Assembly (NCBI GenBank): GCA_947095585.1 | Contig: OX352763.1 | Span: 17,657,462 to 17,721,461 of the forward strand | DNA from: Nephrocerus scutellatus | Taxonomy: Eukaryota > Arthropoda > Insecta > Diptera > Pipunculidae | DNA: 64,000 bases | Direction: 5' to 3' | Part shown: positions 21,215 through 32,030 of the stretch, piece by piece | Layout: every line of letters begins with the position of its first letter | How positions within the stretch are numbered: the first letter of the stretch is position 1 | Notes under the pieces: generated by a model | The model's database searches: none | The model's input: only the letters and a program-made list of their open reading frames with translations | What the model was told of the DNA's origin: nothing | Position numbers and translations under genes: made by a program

Positions 21215-24200
21215 TTAAGGGAGATAGTGACCATACTCCCACTGGTCATCGTTTTTGATATTATAAACGTTTGGTGTAATCTTTGTGTTCTTGTACAGTG
21301 ATTTCGAATAACTGGAATAGTCCTAAAACGACGTTTGTTAGCATCTCGTATAAATTTGAAACAAATGCGTCCGTTACCTTTATTGTTTTACGTTTTTCAA
21401 TTTTTATTGGTCTCTTGATCATTGCATCGTTTTCACGTTGATTTGGTTGCTCCTCTGCACTTTTATGTGGTGGGTAGAGAGTTTTTTTAATTTTTGGCTT
21501 CAGTGACATATCAAATTGTGGCGGAGGTTTCTTTTTATTTTCCTCTTCGATTTGGTGAAGCTCCTCCTGTCAGCGATACACGAGAAGAAGAAGAATAACT
21601 ATCAAGAAAAGATAAAAATGAGAAACTCATTTACCCGATTCTTGTATACCATACAGCAAGCCCTCAACGTAAAATAGAAGATTATTTCTACTCCAGACAG
21701 CAGCGAGAATCCAAGAAACAAACCTGCAATGCCACCAAACGATACCAGCAAGTCGACCCAACCGAAGAGTACTTCACGTTTATATCGAATAAAGGGCCAA
21801 GTTAGAAATGCCACCACAATTTTGTGTTCACCCGTTTTATCGTAACTGCATTTTTGACGCACATATATTGGCAAATATATATTTACGTTTACGAAAGTCC
21901 TACATACCTCATGCTGAGCTTATCAATGCTGTAAACCGTATTCGAACAGCTCAGCTCACACTGACGGCAATACTTCATTTTGGTGATGTTCGCTTTATTC
22001 TGGTCCAAACATGGGAAATCACTTACCGTACACATCGGATGTTCCTCTTTAGGAATATATAAACGGGATCAATGCACGCTCGGATATTTAATTTTAATTA
22101 TAAAAAAACTACCAATAGAACTTAAAAATTTTCATTAAAACCTCCAATAAACCAAAATAAATCCCACTATAAATGCTGAAAAACAAAAACACATGCGAAG
22201 CACTGCAGCCCAACCACAAAACAACCCCAATTGTAAAGCACCGCTTCACACAGCGCACCAGCGTACACAGAACACTGTTATTATAGTATGGCGTGATCTG
22301 ATGCCGCTATACGGCATGATTTAAATTTTTTTTTGTATGAGAGCCCCACCACCCCGCGGCACAACTCACTCACAAATTTTAATAGAAAGTGTTGTCACTG
22401 GAAATACCTATACATGTGTGCAAAGTTTCAAAAAAATCAGGCTTTGGGAAGTGGGTTAAAAATTGATCGCAAGAATCCACGACAAACAGACAGACAAACA
22501 CACGGGCACGCGAAGTTAATATAGAGAATTCAAAAGAGCATACACACCTATTGGCTTGTAAAATGGCGGATTGCATTTGCATAGTTTGATGGATAATTTC
22601 ATGCGGCATTCCTTCATGCAGGAAGAGTAGGTGTAGTCTCCATTGAAATACTGCAGGTTAACTTCGTCAGAGAAGATGCATTTACGTTGGCTTAAGAGAT
22701 TTTTTAAAGTAATCTTAACATAATTTATAAACTTTAAATAACTGAACTTAACATACTGAATCGACAACTGTCGAGCATCATCCGTGGTATATGTGCTCTT
22801 CTTCGTTACACGGATATCTGCATTCTGTTCGAGGTCCCACGGCAATTTTGATAGCAGGTCCGAGCCAAGGTATTCCTCATTGGAGAAAATAAAAATCTGT
22901 CGCAATTATTATGATTGCAAGATGTAGGAAACATTATGTCTAAGAAACACAAACCTTTCCGGGGACTTTTGGTAAAAATTGCACAGCCCATTTCTTGTCC
23001 GTTTCAAATAAGCTGTACACTGTTGAAGACTTTTCACTAAATTCAGTTGGAAAGTTGGATAAGTACGTGTGTAGTCAACATATGCTATCAACTCAAACTC
23101 ACTCTGCGTCTTCCGTCGATACGAAACGACTGTTGAATGCAAAGCAGAACCCGTTCTCCGTGTAGATCGATTTAAAAATTGAGCAGCATTCGACTATTTC
23201 ATCGCGGTATTTGCATTCTGAGAGCGTATTATTGCATGTTGCGTGCACCTGGAGATGAGATGGCAAGATGGCGTTATGCAAAATTTACATTTGAAGCGTG
23301 CGAGACAAAGTGAGCGGGCCAACAATAATTAAATTGAAGCTGTGGTTAGCAAGAAGATATTGACACTACGCGAATGTTATAGTTAATTTATAGTAACATA
23401 GGAAATGCTATCTATATAGCATTATGGTAACATTGAAAAATAGCCTGGCTAGCAACAATTGCTATTTAACAGCCGTCGTGCTAATTTTTTCTCTCACGCC
23501 ACAAATGTAAATTTTGCATTAGGGACACTTTTTATGTTTGATGTATCGTGATTACCTGAAAAGCCAACATCCGCACTGATTTTTCATTAAGCGATAATAT
23601 TACTGATGACGGAAATGACTTCATCATATCGTATGCTTTCCGGACATTGTCAAAGGAGAGCGTGGTTAAAAGTTTCAAAAAGGGCAACATTTGTTTTGCC
23701 GTTGGGTGATCATACTGACTGGTAAAAAAAATTAAATTTAATCAATATTTGGAAAATATAAAGGGTGTTTTTTTAGGAGGTTTGTTTTTCCGATAGATGT
23801 CGTTTTATTTTATGACAGTTGTTTTGACAGCTCAAAGTGGCATTTCTACTCAGTATTGTTTGGCAAATCATTATGAATAGGTTAACTCCAGAACAACGTT
23901 TTCAAATCGTGGAAATTTATTTTCAAAATCAGTGTTCAATTAAAAATGTTTATAGAGCACTTCGTGAATTTTATGGTGCACATAATCGTCCGTCAGAGAC
24001 CACCATAAAGAACGTAATTACCAAATTTCGGTCTACATTCACTCTTTTGGATGCCAAGCCACCGACAAGAATGAGAAGAGTTCGTACAGAAGAAAATATT
24101 GCTGTCGTTGAGGCCAGTGTCGAAGAAAACGACAATTTATCGATTCGTCGTCGTGCTCAGCAAATTGGACTTTGTCCATCGACTTTATGGAAAATTTTAC

Positions 24201-27200
24201 GTAAAGATTTGGGTTTGGTGCCATACAAAATTCAATTGGTGCAAGAATTAAAGCCACACGACCATCGTTTGCGCCGTGAATTCAGTGATTGGTCGTTAAA
24301 TCAATTGAACGAAGATCCATTTTTTTACCGTAAAATTATCTTCAGTGATGAGGCGCATTTTTTGTTAAATGGATACGTCAACAAACAAAATTGTCGCATT
24401 TGGAGCAAAGATAATCCACACGCCGTTCAAGAATTACCAATGCATCCTGATAAATGTACTGTTTGGTGCGGTCTATGGGCTGGTGGGATCATCGGTCCAT
24501 ATTTCTTTAAAAATGAGGAAGGACGACGCGTTACCGTGAATGGAAATCGATACAGAACCATGTTAAATGAGTTTTTGTTGTCAAATCTTGAAGATATGGA
24601 TATGGATGAAATGTGGTTTCAACAAGATGGTGCCACTTGCCATACAGCACGTGAAACAATCGACTTATTGAAAGAAACTTTCAACGACAACATTATTTCG
24701 AGAAATGGTCCGGTGAATTGGCCTCCGCGTTCGTGCGATTTGACGCCACTCGATTACTTTTTGTGGGGATACGTGAAGTCATTGGTTTATGTGGATAAAC
24801 CTCAATCGATTGACGCTTTGGAAACCAATATTCAACGTGTCATTGCTGACATACGCCCTCAAATGCTTGAAAAAGTGCTGGAAAATTGGACCTCCAGAAT
24901 GACATTTGTGAAAAATAGTCGTGGTAGCCATATGCCAGAAATTGTGTTTAAATGTTAAATGCCAAAAAATTATCTACCAAATAAAAAAAAATTTTGGTCA
25001 TTTCATAATTTTATATGTGTTTTATTCAAAAAAAAAATCGGCAACCTCTTAAAAAAACACCCGTTATAATGTGTTGCTTCTTATATTTCTTCATATTGTT
25101 ACGGAAATGTAAATAAAAAGCTTTTATTGCACTGCACATACTCGTATATAAGAATAAGCATTGTAAATTACCAAAAACCATTGCATATCTTTGGGCTCAG
25201 TAATATTGTTGGGAATTTGTACAGGGTGTCCGCCGGGAAGGTATACTATTTTGTTTGATTATAAATTTTGCTTAAATAAAAGAGAATGGATCTAATTTTG
25301 ATGAATGGTTTATTAAATGTTAGAAATTATGTATGGAATACAATATCAGATAAATGTCCGCCTTTGTTAGCCTCACAAATGCGGGCACTTTTGAGTACAT
25401 TTTCATTATATTGTTATGAAAAGTAGTTAGTATCGCAGATATTGGAATACGATTCCCAATATAAATCGCAATGTACATTCTCGTCCAAAAATAGTCACTG
25501 AATTAGAATTAAGCACTTACAAAAGCATTCTTTTAAACTGTAAGAATAATTAGATTATTTTTTTCCCCTAAACGGAATATAGGAAACCTCGCACAGGTCA
25601 CATATCCGTATATTTGGGTGGATTTATCCCTCTTCTTACTAACACCTTCATCTGATTTTACTTGGCAAGTGGTACAATCTATCATTCGATTTGTGTTCAC
25701 TGAAAGCACTGTGACTTTTCTTCAGTGTAGTCAAATCGGTTAGTCCGGTTTGTGTAGGTACATGATTGCACATGTAGTTTATTTTTAGAAGATGATGCAT
25801 TACATATGAGTATGACTAGTCGAAAATAAGGGAAGTTGCCACAATGTTCTGGTCTTATCTGTCTATAAGATTGGAAGTTTCTGGAAACTTTTCAATGAGT
25901 ATGAATTTTGCCGCAGAACACTCATTAGTGGTTTAAAATTCAACCGGTTAAGTTGGAAAAGTTCTTGCAAAGAGATACTGCTACGACCTAAGAGAATAAA
26001 ATTAGAAGAAAATCGGGTACTTTTATTTATAAAATTTGTAAGGTTGTCCCCTAACCACGGGGCCCGATCACTTTCAAAATTTTACAAAAAGTGTTGTCCA
26101 TCGCGGATACACATGCGTGTAAAATTAGAAGAAGAAAATCGGGTACTTCTTTATAAATTGGGGCCCGCCAACCCCGGGGCCGGATCACTTCCAAATTTGT
26201 AGAAAAAGTTTTGTCCATCAAAGATATATTTACATACGTACAAAACTTGAGGAAAATCGGCAAAATTTTGTAAAATATTTGTATGGGAGCCCTCCCATGT
26301 CATCGGAGATACACATGTGTGCAAAGTTTGAATAAAATTGGGATTTAGGAAATGCGTTAAAAATTGATCACAAGATTTGGTCCGCCAGCCTGTTAGCCAG
26401 ACAGCCAGCCACTAACACATAGCCACGCGAAGTTAATGCAGATAATTTAAAAAATCCAATAAGTACTGATGTATACTCATTTTATGGCGTTTTTAAAAAC
26501 AAACTTTTAAATGTTTTTGTTGCATAGTTTACTCGCTCGTGAACCTATTCAGTGATTCTTAAACCTTTAAATAACATCAGTATACTAATTTCCCATTTCA
26601 TTCGTTCACTCGAGTACGCATGCATTTACTTTAAGTGAATCTCAAACTTTGAAATAACAAACTTTGAAATATTTTCAGTGTAATAATTGAATTATAGTAA
26701 GTAGCTTTATTACATTAAGCCTTCCCAATCATATGAGTAGATGATGAAAGGAATGAGACTTTTAGTTTTTGACAATATATATACAGGGCAAAGTAGGCGA
26801 TTCATTTCCTATTCTTATAGCTCTTTCGATTTGCAGGATAGGGTTAAGATTTCTCTCTCCTGGATTTAGTTTGAAGTTCTATTTGTAAACTATACCAGGG
26901 TGGTTTGATTTTCGTTTTATTTTAAAGGTTTTTGACCTCATTTTGGCATATCATGACGACAGGGCAATTAGGTACGCTTTTTTGGATCAAAATACGGGTA
27001 TGAATGTGTGTTGCCAAAAACTTTCGATAGATTCAAAATAGTAAAATACATAAAATACGTCTTTGCTTCAACTTGTGAAACGTTTATTGCGAGTGTTTTG
27101 AGATAATCCTTAGTAAATACTTACGCTAAATTATACGCCACATTATATGCGGTATCATTGTCGAATGCAACATCAGGACAAAACACTGTTGTTGGGAAAT

Positions 27201-30200
27201 CAAGTTGCACATTGTGAAAATCTGTGTCCAAACCTGAAATGACATCGAAATTTGGTTAATAAAATTAATTATTAGTAAAATTATAAAATTATAATATTGA
27301 AAGTAAAGCTCCAAAACAAATTGTTAATTTTTATTTTCATATAGTAACTTGTTATAGTTAAGGATATTGTTTTGGTTTAGGTATTTAAATTTAAAGTTTA
27401 AGCTTGCTCAACTGAGTATATTCGCTCATGTCTTAGCTTTGAATATATGTCGTCAATGTAAGCTCATAAAACAATTATTCCAACGTAAAACGAAGTCATT
27501 TTAGCGTAATCCGATCCTTAAACTGAATATTCGGTGAATAAAATAAGGCACTTAACAAAGTGATCTATCGCACTGTAGGTTGTTCGAATAGAAAACAGTA
27601 GAAAATATTAGAAACTTTGCGAAGCTTTTGATTTACTATAAATAGCATGGCGTTTTGCCGCAGGAGTTCAGTTATTATTTGGAACGCAAGCAGTCAAATT
27701 GAAAATAACTTGTGTGCACTTGCCATCTAAGTGAGTGTGAGGGTGCCATATTTCAACTCAAAACCTTCTCTATAGAAAGCCAAAACCTTTTCTATAGAAA
27801 GCCCAACTGTTCCGATCGTACACAGATACATGCTTAGATTTAGACCAAACGTATTTGTATTAGTAATCAACTAAAAAGCAAAATCCATATAAAATTTTTC
27901 TGTTTCGCACTACCACATCTTAAGTTTCTCGCTTTTTGCGACTACTTATTTTTTGTACACTGTATTCACATCCCACAAACACACATGCGTTTGGTCTTGG
28001 TTTACAGCATTAGTATGCGTAGAGTTGGGCTTTCTATAGAGAAGGTTTTGGATGTGAATACAGTGTACAAAAAATAAGTAGTCGCAAAGAGCGAGAAACG
28101 TAAGATGTGGTAGTGGGAAAGAGAAAAATTTTATATGAATTTTGCTCTTTAGTTGATTACTAATACAAATACGTTTGGACTAAATCTAAGCATGTATCTG
28201 TGTACGATCGGAACAGTTGGGCTTTCTATAGAGAAGGTTTTGAGGTAACTGCAGATCAGCTCAGTGGATTTGTTTTTGTTAGAGGAAGGCCACATCGCTA
28301 ATTCCACCTTAGGTATGCCTTGGCGTTAAGGAGGGAACATCTTCCCAGACGGAGCTAAATGGACAGCAAACTCTCTCCGTGTAGTCAGTGTCCAATGTGT
28401 CGTATTTCTTCGCTAGTAGGTCTGCTTTTTCATTGCCGTCAATGTCGCTGTGCTCCGGCACCCATACTAGGGTTAAGTCTAGGCATTGGGTTGTCAAAAC
28501 CAGTTCGGCTTGACCATGCCTGACAAGTTTAGAATTGTTGCTTGTCGCAATAAAAATTAGGTGTACTGTGAAATAGACCCAAGCTTTTTTTAACCACCTT
28601 CCAAACGTCCTAATGAGTTAAAATTTTATAAATAGCTTAGTTCCTAATGGCTTTTCGGATCCTGCGTGGGAGTCGTGAGTTGCGAGTGGCGCCTGTGAAG
28701 CATGGAAAATGGGTTAATCTTTGAATAGGCCCAACAGGTCAACTATTTTGAGGTTCTTTTTTATCTACCTTTCGCACGACCTAGACATCTATCATATCAT
28801 ATGCCATTATTGTCATATAAAAAAATGCAGTGGAAGGAAGGAAGTGCAATTTGTCATCATCGATAAGATTTCAATTGTGACGTACGAGATGCGAGGCGGC
28901 GAAATGTGAAACAGAATGTTCCCAAACAACGAACGATGCACAACCAAAGGAAAAGCAACAACAACAGAAAAAAAAACCAGCATAGCAAGATAGCCAGCGC
29001 AGCATGCACAGAACCGAAGTACGGAGGTGGCAAAATGCGGAATGGAAAATTTCCAACGATCAACGACGCACGACCGAAGGGGAAACAACGACAATACGAG
29101 AGAGCTGAGAGAAAGCTATAAAGCTGCAAAACTGCAAAGTCTATCAAGAGGCAAATCGTATAAAAGGAAAGACACAAGAACAATTGCTCTCTTTTCTTTC
29201 CTGCGAGATCAGTGACACGGTTCACATGGACGGCATCGGCAAAAATTATATACACATAGTAGACACTGAATTGTAACACTGAAATATCCGTCACCCAACT
29301 TGGAAACGAAGTCGACGATGGAGTAATTTTGGCGACGGGATACAGGGCAATCCACGTTGACCAGCGCTACAACCAGGTGAGTGCAGTTCTCTCAGTGTGT
29401 TAGTTTAAATCCCCTTTATTGGTTTTGCGACTCTGGCGGCCCTTGATAGGGTGAGATTTTCCATTGTCAGGTGAAGAGACGGCGGGCCTTACAAGACTCC
29501 ATCCTGAAGTTCAATCTCAATTTCTCCATTAAGTAGAGGGTGAGCAGTGAAACCCCTGCTGCTTTCGACTAAATCTGGTAGGGACAGATTCCCAATACAC
29601 TCTTCTGAGCGCAGAGCGAAGTTCTTGCCCGTATCACGTCGCTACGAAACCAGAGATTGCGGCCGAAGAACCTGCAGCGACGACGAAAGTAAAATAATTG
29701 AAGTTTGTATAATTGTAATTGAAATTAACCAAGTCAAATAAAAATAAATATTTTTTTGTAACAAAAACAACCGTCTATTAGTTGATAGACAAACGAACCT
29801 GGACGCCGGCGAGCGTACCCCAGCATTTATCTCGTTACAACACATTGGGATTTGGATCTTGGGATTTCGTTACTATCCCATTATATCACAAAACCTTTAA
29901 TTGCAACACACTCACCAGTAATTGTTGGATTCGTTTGAAACTTCTCCCAAAGACTAAAGATAATTACCAATGCAGTGACAGCACCAGCAGATGTACAGCA
30001 AAACCACATTAACCTGTAAATGGAGTTTTTATTTCAAAATTAATAATTATGCCCATAACTAACTTCTCGCCTATTGGCCGGCCATTTTCGGCAATATAAC
30101 GTATGCCGTGCAATGTTGAATTTTCGAAAAACTCTTTCGTTTGGTAAATAAGGCTTCGACGAAAAATCGCCAAAGTTTCGAATGACTGACGAAATTTCCG

Positions 30201-30206
30201 CCGCAT
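21215..30206 (-). CDS. Pickpocket-type DEG/ENaC sodium channel, complete
   Basis: Twelve coding exons on minus: 30206-30064, 30013-29916, 27233-27125, 23718-23556, 23248-23103, 23036-22955, 22896-22757, 22690-22548, 22046-21908, 21845-21635, 21566-21378, 21322-21215. They sum to 1671 nt (556 aa plus stop), frame kept throughout, usual length for the family. The degenerin HG gate motif is at 33-34 (STLHGIRYIAE). TM1 lies near 49-70 and FPTTVFCP at 93-100. A Cys-rich extracellular region includes CSIFKSIYTENGFCFAFN and SSCMKECRMK. The pore has GLFLGFSLLSGVEI with the selectivity filter G-F-S at 433-435, then TM2 and a charged Pro/Lys-rich cytoplasmic tail. Family role: trimeric amiloride-sensitive cation channel in sensory, tracheal or epithelial cells; which ppk paralogue is not decided. 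Introns hold a foldback element, an LTR, a mariner and R2 repeats. Confidence 0.95.
22316..22531 (+). repeat. Dispersed repeat R2, copy 2, in ppk intron 8
   Basis: Reads GTATGAGAGCCCCACCACCC, AAGTGTTGTCACTGGAAATA, CATGTGTGCAAAGTTTCA, ACACGGGCACGCGAAGTTAA and ends at ATAGAGAATT. It ends 17 bp before ppk exon 8 on the plus coordinate scale (exon 22548-22690), that is, just after that exon's donor site in transcript order. Confidence 0.75.
23761..25064 (+). mobile_element. Complete rosa-type (DD41D) mariner transposon
   Basis: 1304 bp bounded by TA dinucleotides (23759-23760 and 25065-25066). Terminal inverted repeats: AAGGGTGTTTTTTTAGGA at the left, ACGGGTGTTTTTTTAAGA (reverse complement) at the right. 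It carries an uninterrupted transposase ORF. It lies in ppk intron 3, antisense to ppk, and its left end is 42 bp upstream of the exon 4 acceptor. Confidence 0.95.
23873..24958 (+). CDS. Mariner transposase, DD41D (rosa family), intact
   Basis: 361 aa from the ATG at 23873 (MNRLTPEQRFQIVEIYFQN); an in-frame ATG at 23837 would add 12 hydrophobic residues but fits the family less well. The N-terminal third is a paired-type helix-turn-helix DNA-binding region. Catalytic residues in 361-aa numbering: D159 (FSDEAHF), D252 (FQQDGATCHTA) and D294 (CDLTPLDYFLWG), with 41 residues between the last two, the spacing that defines the rosa group first named from Ceratitis rosa. WVPHD-like linker motifs of classical mariners are absent. 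No stop or frameshift, so activity is possible. Related broken copies lie at 3560, 38660 and 45370. Confidence 0.95.
   Translation: MNRLTPEQRFQIVEIYFQNQCSIKNVYRALREFYGAHNRPSETTIKNVITKFRSTFTLLDAKPPTRMRRVRTEENIAVVEASVEENDNLSIRRRAQQIGLCPSTLWKILRKDLGLVPYKIQLVQELKPHDHRLRREFSDWSLNQLNEDPFFYRKIIFSDEAHFLLNGYVNKQNCRIWSKDNPHAVQELPMHPDKCTVWCGLWAGGIIGPYFFKNEEGRRVTVNGNRYRTMLNEFLLSNLEDMDMDEMWFQQDGATCHTARETIDLLKETFNDNIISRNGPVNWPPRSCDLTPLDYFLWGYVKSLVYVDKPQSIDALETNIQRVIADIRPQMLEKVLENWTSRMTFVKNSRGSHMPEIVFKC
25065..25985. other. ppk intron 3, no gene seen
   Basis: A short open stretch near 25165-25240 on minus resembles an exon but does not fit the reading phases of its neighbours (see rejected). The 60-bp stretch with CATTCGATTTGTGTTCACTG at about 25680-25735 is shared with 20855-20915. 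Confidence 0.5.
25990..26452 (+). repeat. Dispersed repeat R2, copy 3, with about three tandem units
   Basis: The block AGAAGAAAATCGGGTACTT recurs with a period of about 120-130 bp near 26003 and 26130, and a diverged form (GAGGAAAATCGGCAAAA) near 26246. The units include GGGCCCGATCACTTTC and AAGTGTTGTCCATCGCGGAT, and the copy ends in CACGCGAAGTTAATGCAGAT. This is the longest R2 copy in the window. It is in ppk intron 3. Confidence 0.75.
27757..28244. mobile_element. Foldback-like element: 488-bp imperfect palindrome
   Basis: Left arm 27757-27973 and right arm 28050-28244 are inverted copies (about 195-217 bp, a few mismatches) around a 76-bp spacer. The arm starts CTCAAAACCTTCTCTATAGA, and the inverse closes the right arm. 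The left arm has an extra tandem unit of about 22 bp with CTATAGAAAGCC, and an inverted copy of the unit lies in the spacer at 28025-28050, so the motif appears four times. No ORF and no clear target duplication. It lies in ppk intron 2. Confidence 0.85.
28300..28530 (-). mobile_element. LINE fragment, RNase H end
   Basis: The minus strand reads TLVWVPEHSDIDGNEKADLL, the C-terminal His/Asp motif of RNase H (usual VWVPGHSDIxGNExAD), followed by LAKKYDTLDTD. It is a short relic in ppk intron 2. Confidence 0.8.
28560..28805 (+). repeat. Dispersed repeat family R3, copy 1
   Basis: Has two partial blocks, TTTTAACCACCTTCCAAACG then GAGTTAAAATTTTATAAA, and GAGGTTCTTTTTTATCTACC then GCACGACCTAGACATC. 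Similar blocks occur at 43500-43700 and 55290-56040. No coding potential; class unknown. Confidence 0.5.
28876..29839 (+). mobile_element. Probable LTR (solo or remnant) in ppk intron 2
   Basis: Ends are TGTGACG and CGTTACA, which are inverted like LTR termini. Inside are a TATA box (GTATAAAAGG, about 29159) and a poly(A) signal region (AAATAAAAATAAAT, about 29738). The first 250 bp contain two diverged copies of a block of about 140 bp (GACGTACGAGATGCG vs GAAGTACGGAGGTGG; ACGATGCACAACC vs ACGACGCACGACC), like U3 tandem repeats. No matching target duplication was found, so the ends are provisional. It lies 76 bp from ppk exon 2. Confidence 0.45.
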
Positions 30207-31055
30207 TTTCCTGTTGGTACTTTGTTAGAACAAATAAAACGAATCAAAAGATATTCATTTATTAGCGCGTCCTCAATACTGACTGAAATGACACTGACAT
30301 TGTCGGAAAACTTTTTTCCAATCGCATGTTTTAATATCCATGTTAAAAAGAATTAATTTGATTTTATCTCCATTTGCGTCCTTTATGTAATTTTTGTAAC
30401 CTGACACACATTACTGCTACAAGGATAGCTTGCATATTGCATATGCACTAACTGCACTGAACAGCTGAACTTTACCAAGTCCATGGCTACAGCCATACAG
30501 ACATACAGCCAAAGTTTCATTTTTATATATTTAGATTACAACTTTAGTTCACAAATTTACACTGGTGATTACTTATTATTCACTTTTAACTTTTGTCCAA
30601 CTACTTAGAAATGCCGCTCGCATAAATTACTCCGGCTATTTCTTCTTTCTAATCCAGGATATATTTAGTACGAGAACATTTGTAGTACTCGTCATTGGAA
30701 TCCCTCTCGGTATCACTACACTAAAAGGAAAATGGAAAATAAAAAATGTCAACTATTATGTACATAGGCGGTTGCTCTATCTGCTTTTCAAGTAGTATGG
30801 TACAAATCCAAACCATAACTAACTTCCTGCGATAAAGAATAGTGTATTTATACCTAATCAACAGTTTCGAGGAGTTTTATAAGTTATATAAAGAACCACC
30901 TAGAAAATACCAGAACATTCTTTTACATTTTCCTATATACAAGTTCATACATACATATAACATATTTACATATAACATTTCTATACAATATTACTCATAT
31001 TCCCCACTTCTTTTATAATTTCTTCAATTGCACTGTTTCAAGCTGTTCGCAGCAA
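30207..31055. other. Region upstream of ppk
   Basis: Should hold the ppk 5' UTR and promoter (minus strand). No repeat or gene is recognised. Transcription start not determinable by eye. Confidence 0.5.
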
Positions 31056-31059
31056 AAAC

Positions 31060-32030
31060 AATAATCCGATCCCGGGGTCAGATGACATTCTAGCGGAGTT
31101 CATTAAATCTGTAGGGCCCTTATTAGACCAATCAATTCATGAACGAATAGTGTAAGTATGGATAGGGAAAATATTGCCAAAAGAATGAAAAAGGGGTATT
31201 TTTTGGCATTTACAATAAAAGCCGTGCAGCAACGTGCAGCAATTAACAGCAATAGTTTCCCCCCCTCTATTCTTCAGGATGGGATACCCATATACGTATA
31301 ATTCCTAACTGGCTCTTACCAGTGCGGCTTCATCGCAGGTAAATCGACAACTTATCAGGTTTTCACCCTTCGGCAGGGTATTTATTTCACAAACCCACTA
31401 TCATGAAAGAATTTGTCAGGCTAAATAAACTGACACAATGTTTAGGTTGACCATGATCAATGTTTAGATCGTAAGGTGGACCTTCTCAGATCGTCATATG
31501 GACTTTGTAATTCAGTCTAAAAGCAATCAAGAGTTTTTACCGAGTAAAATAATATATCTTCTATAAATAAATATCCAGATGGCTTATGCAGACGATAAGT
31601 AAAAACACACGAGTTGTACAAGAAGCTTTCATCCAGATCGAGAGCAGACCGAACGAAATCTCGCACGGCATATAATAAAGAGCAAATCAAGTACATGGTG
31701 CAAACGTCTGCGAACAGACAAACATCCAAAAGTGGCACGGGAATCTGAAGTAGTCCAATACCTTCACTATCTCGGATTAATGTAAGCAGCTGATAACAGT
31801 TGCTTAAAGCCAATCAATTTTCGTTGGTCTGTCAAGACTCAAAACCAGGATTATAATCAACTCATATGCTGGTGTATAAGACAATAGTAGGGGGGGCAGG
31901 ACAACTAAGAGGATCTTGCGCAGAAAGGACGCGAAGAGGATGATAAACTGGATGACTTCGACTGGTGCAGCCATTTTTTGCGGTAAGCCAGAACCGGAGC
32001 CTGGTTGTAGAATCAATTATGTATAATGAT
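31060..32030 (+). mobile_element. RTE-type LINE, heavily decayed
   Basis: Pieces in three frames: SDDILAEFIKSVGPLL (31070-31130), GSYQCGFIAGKSTT with FTLRQ (about 31310-31375), a YADD-region relic (MAYADD-like at 31577-31600), and the RTE 3' tail near 31975-32020 (GAGCCTGGTTGTAGAATCAA). Large gaps and stops; dead. Confidence 0.65.

Noticed and set aside
25165..25240. Exon-like minus-strand stretch (VQIPNNITEPKDMQWFL) between ppk exons 3 and 4
   Set aside because: With its only good acceptor and donor it needs an incoming phase and gives an outgoing phase that match neither exon 3 nor exon 4. Exons 3 and 4 join directly in frame without it.
28816..29294. Cys/Phe-rich minus frames of 60-145 codons
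   Set aside because: They are antisense to the probable LTR and arise from its A-rich plus strand; no domain or splice-consistent model.
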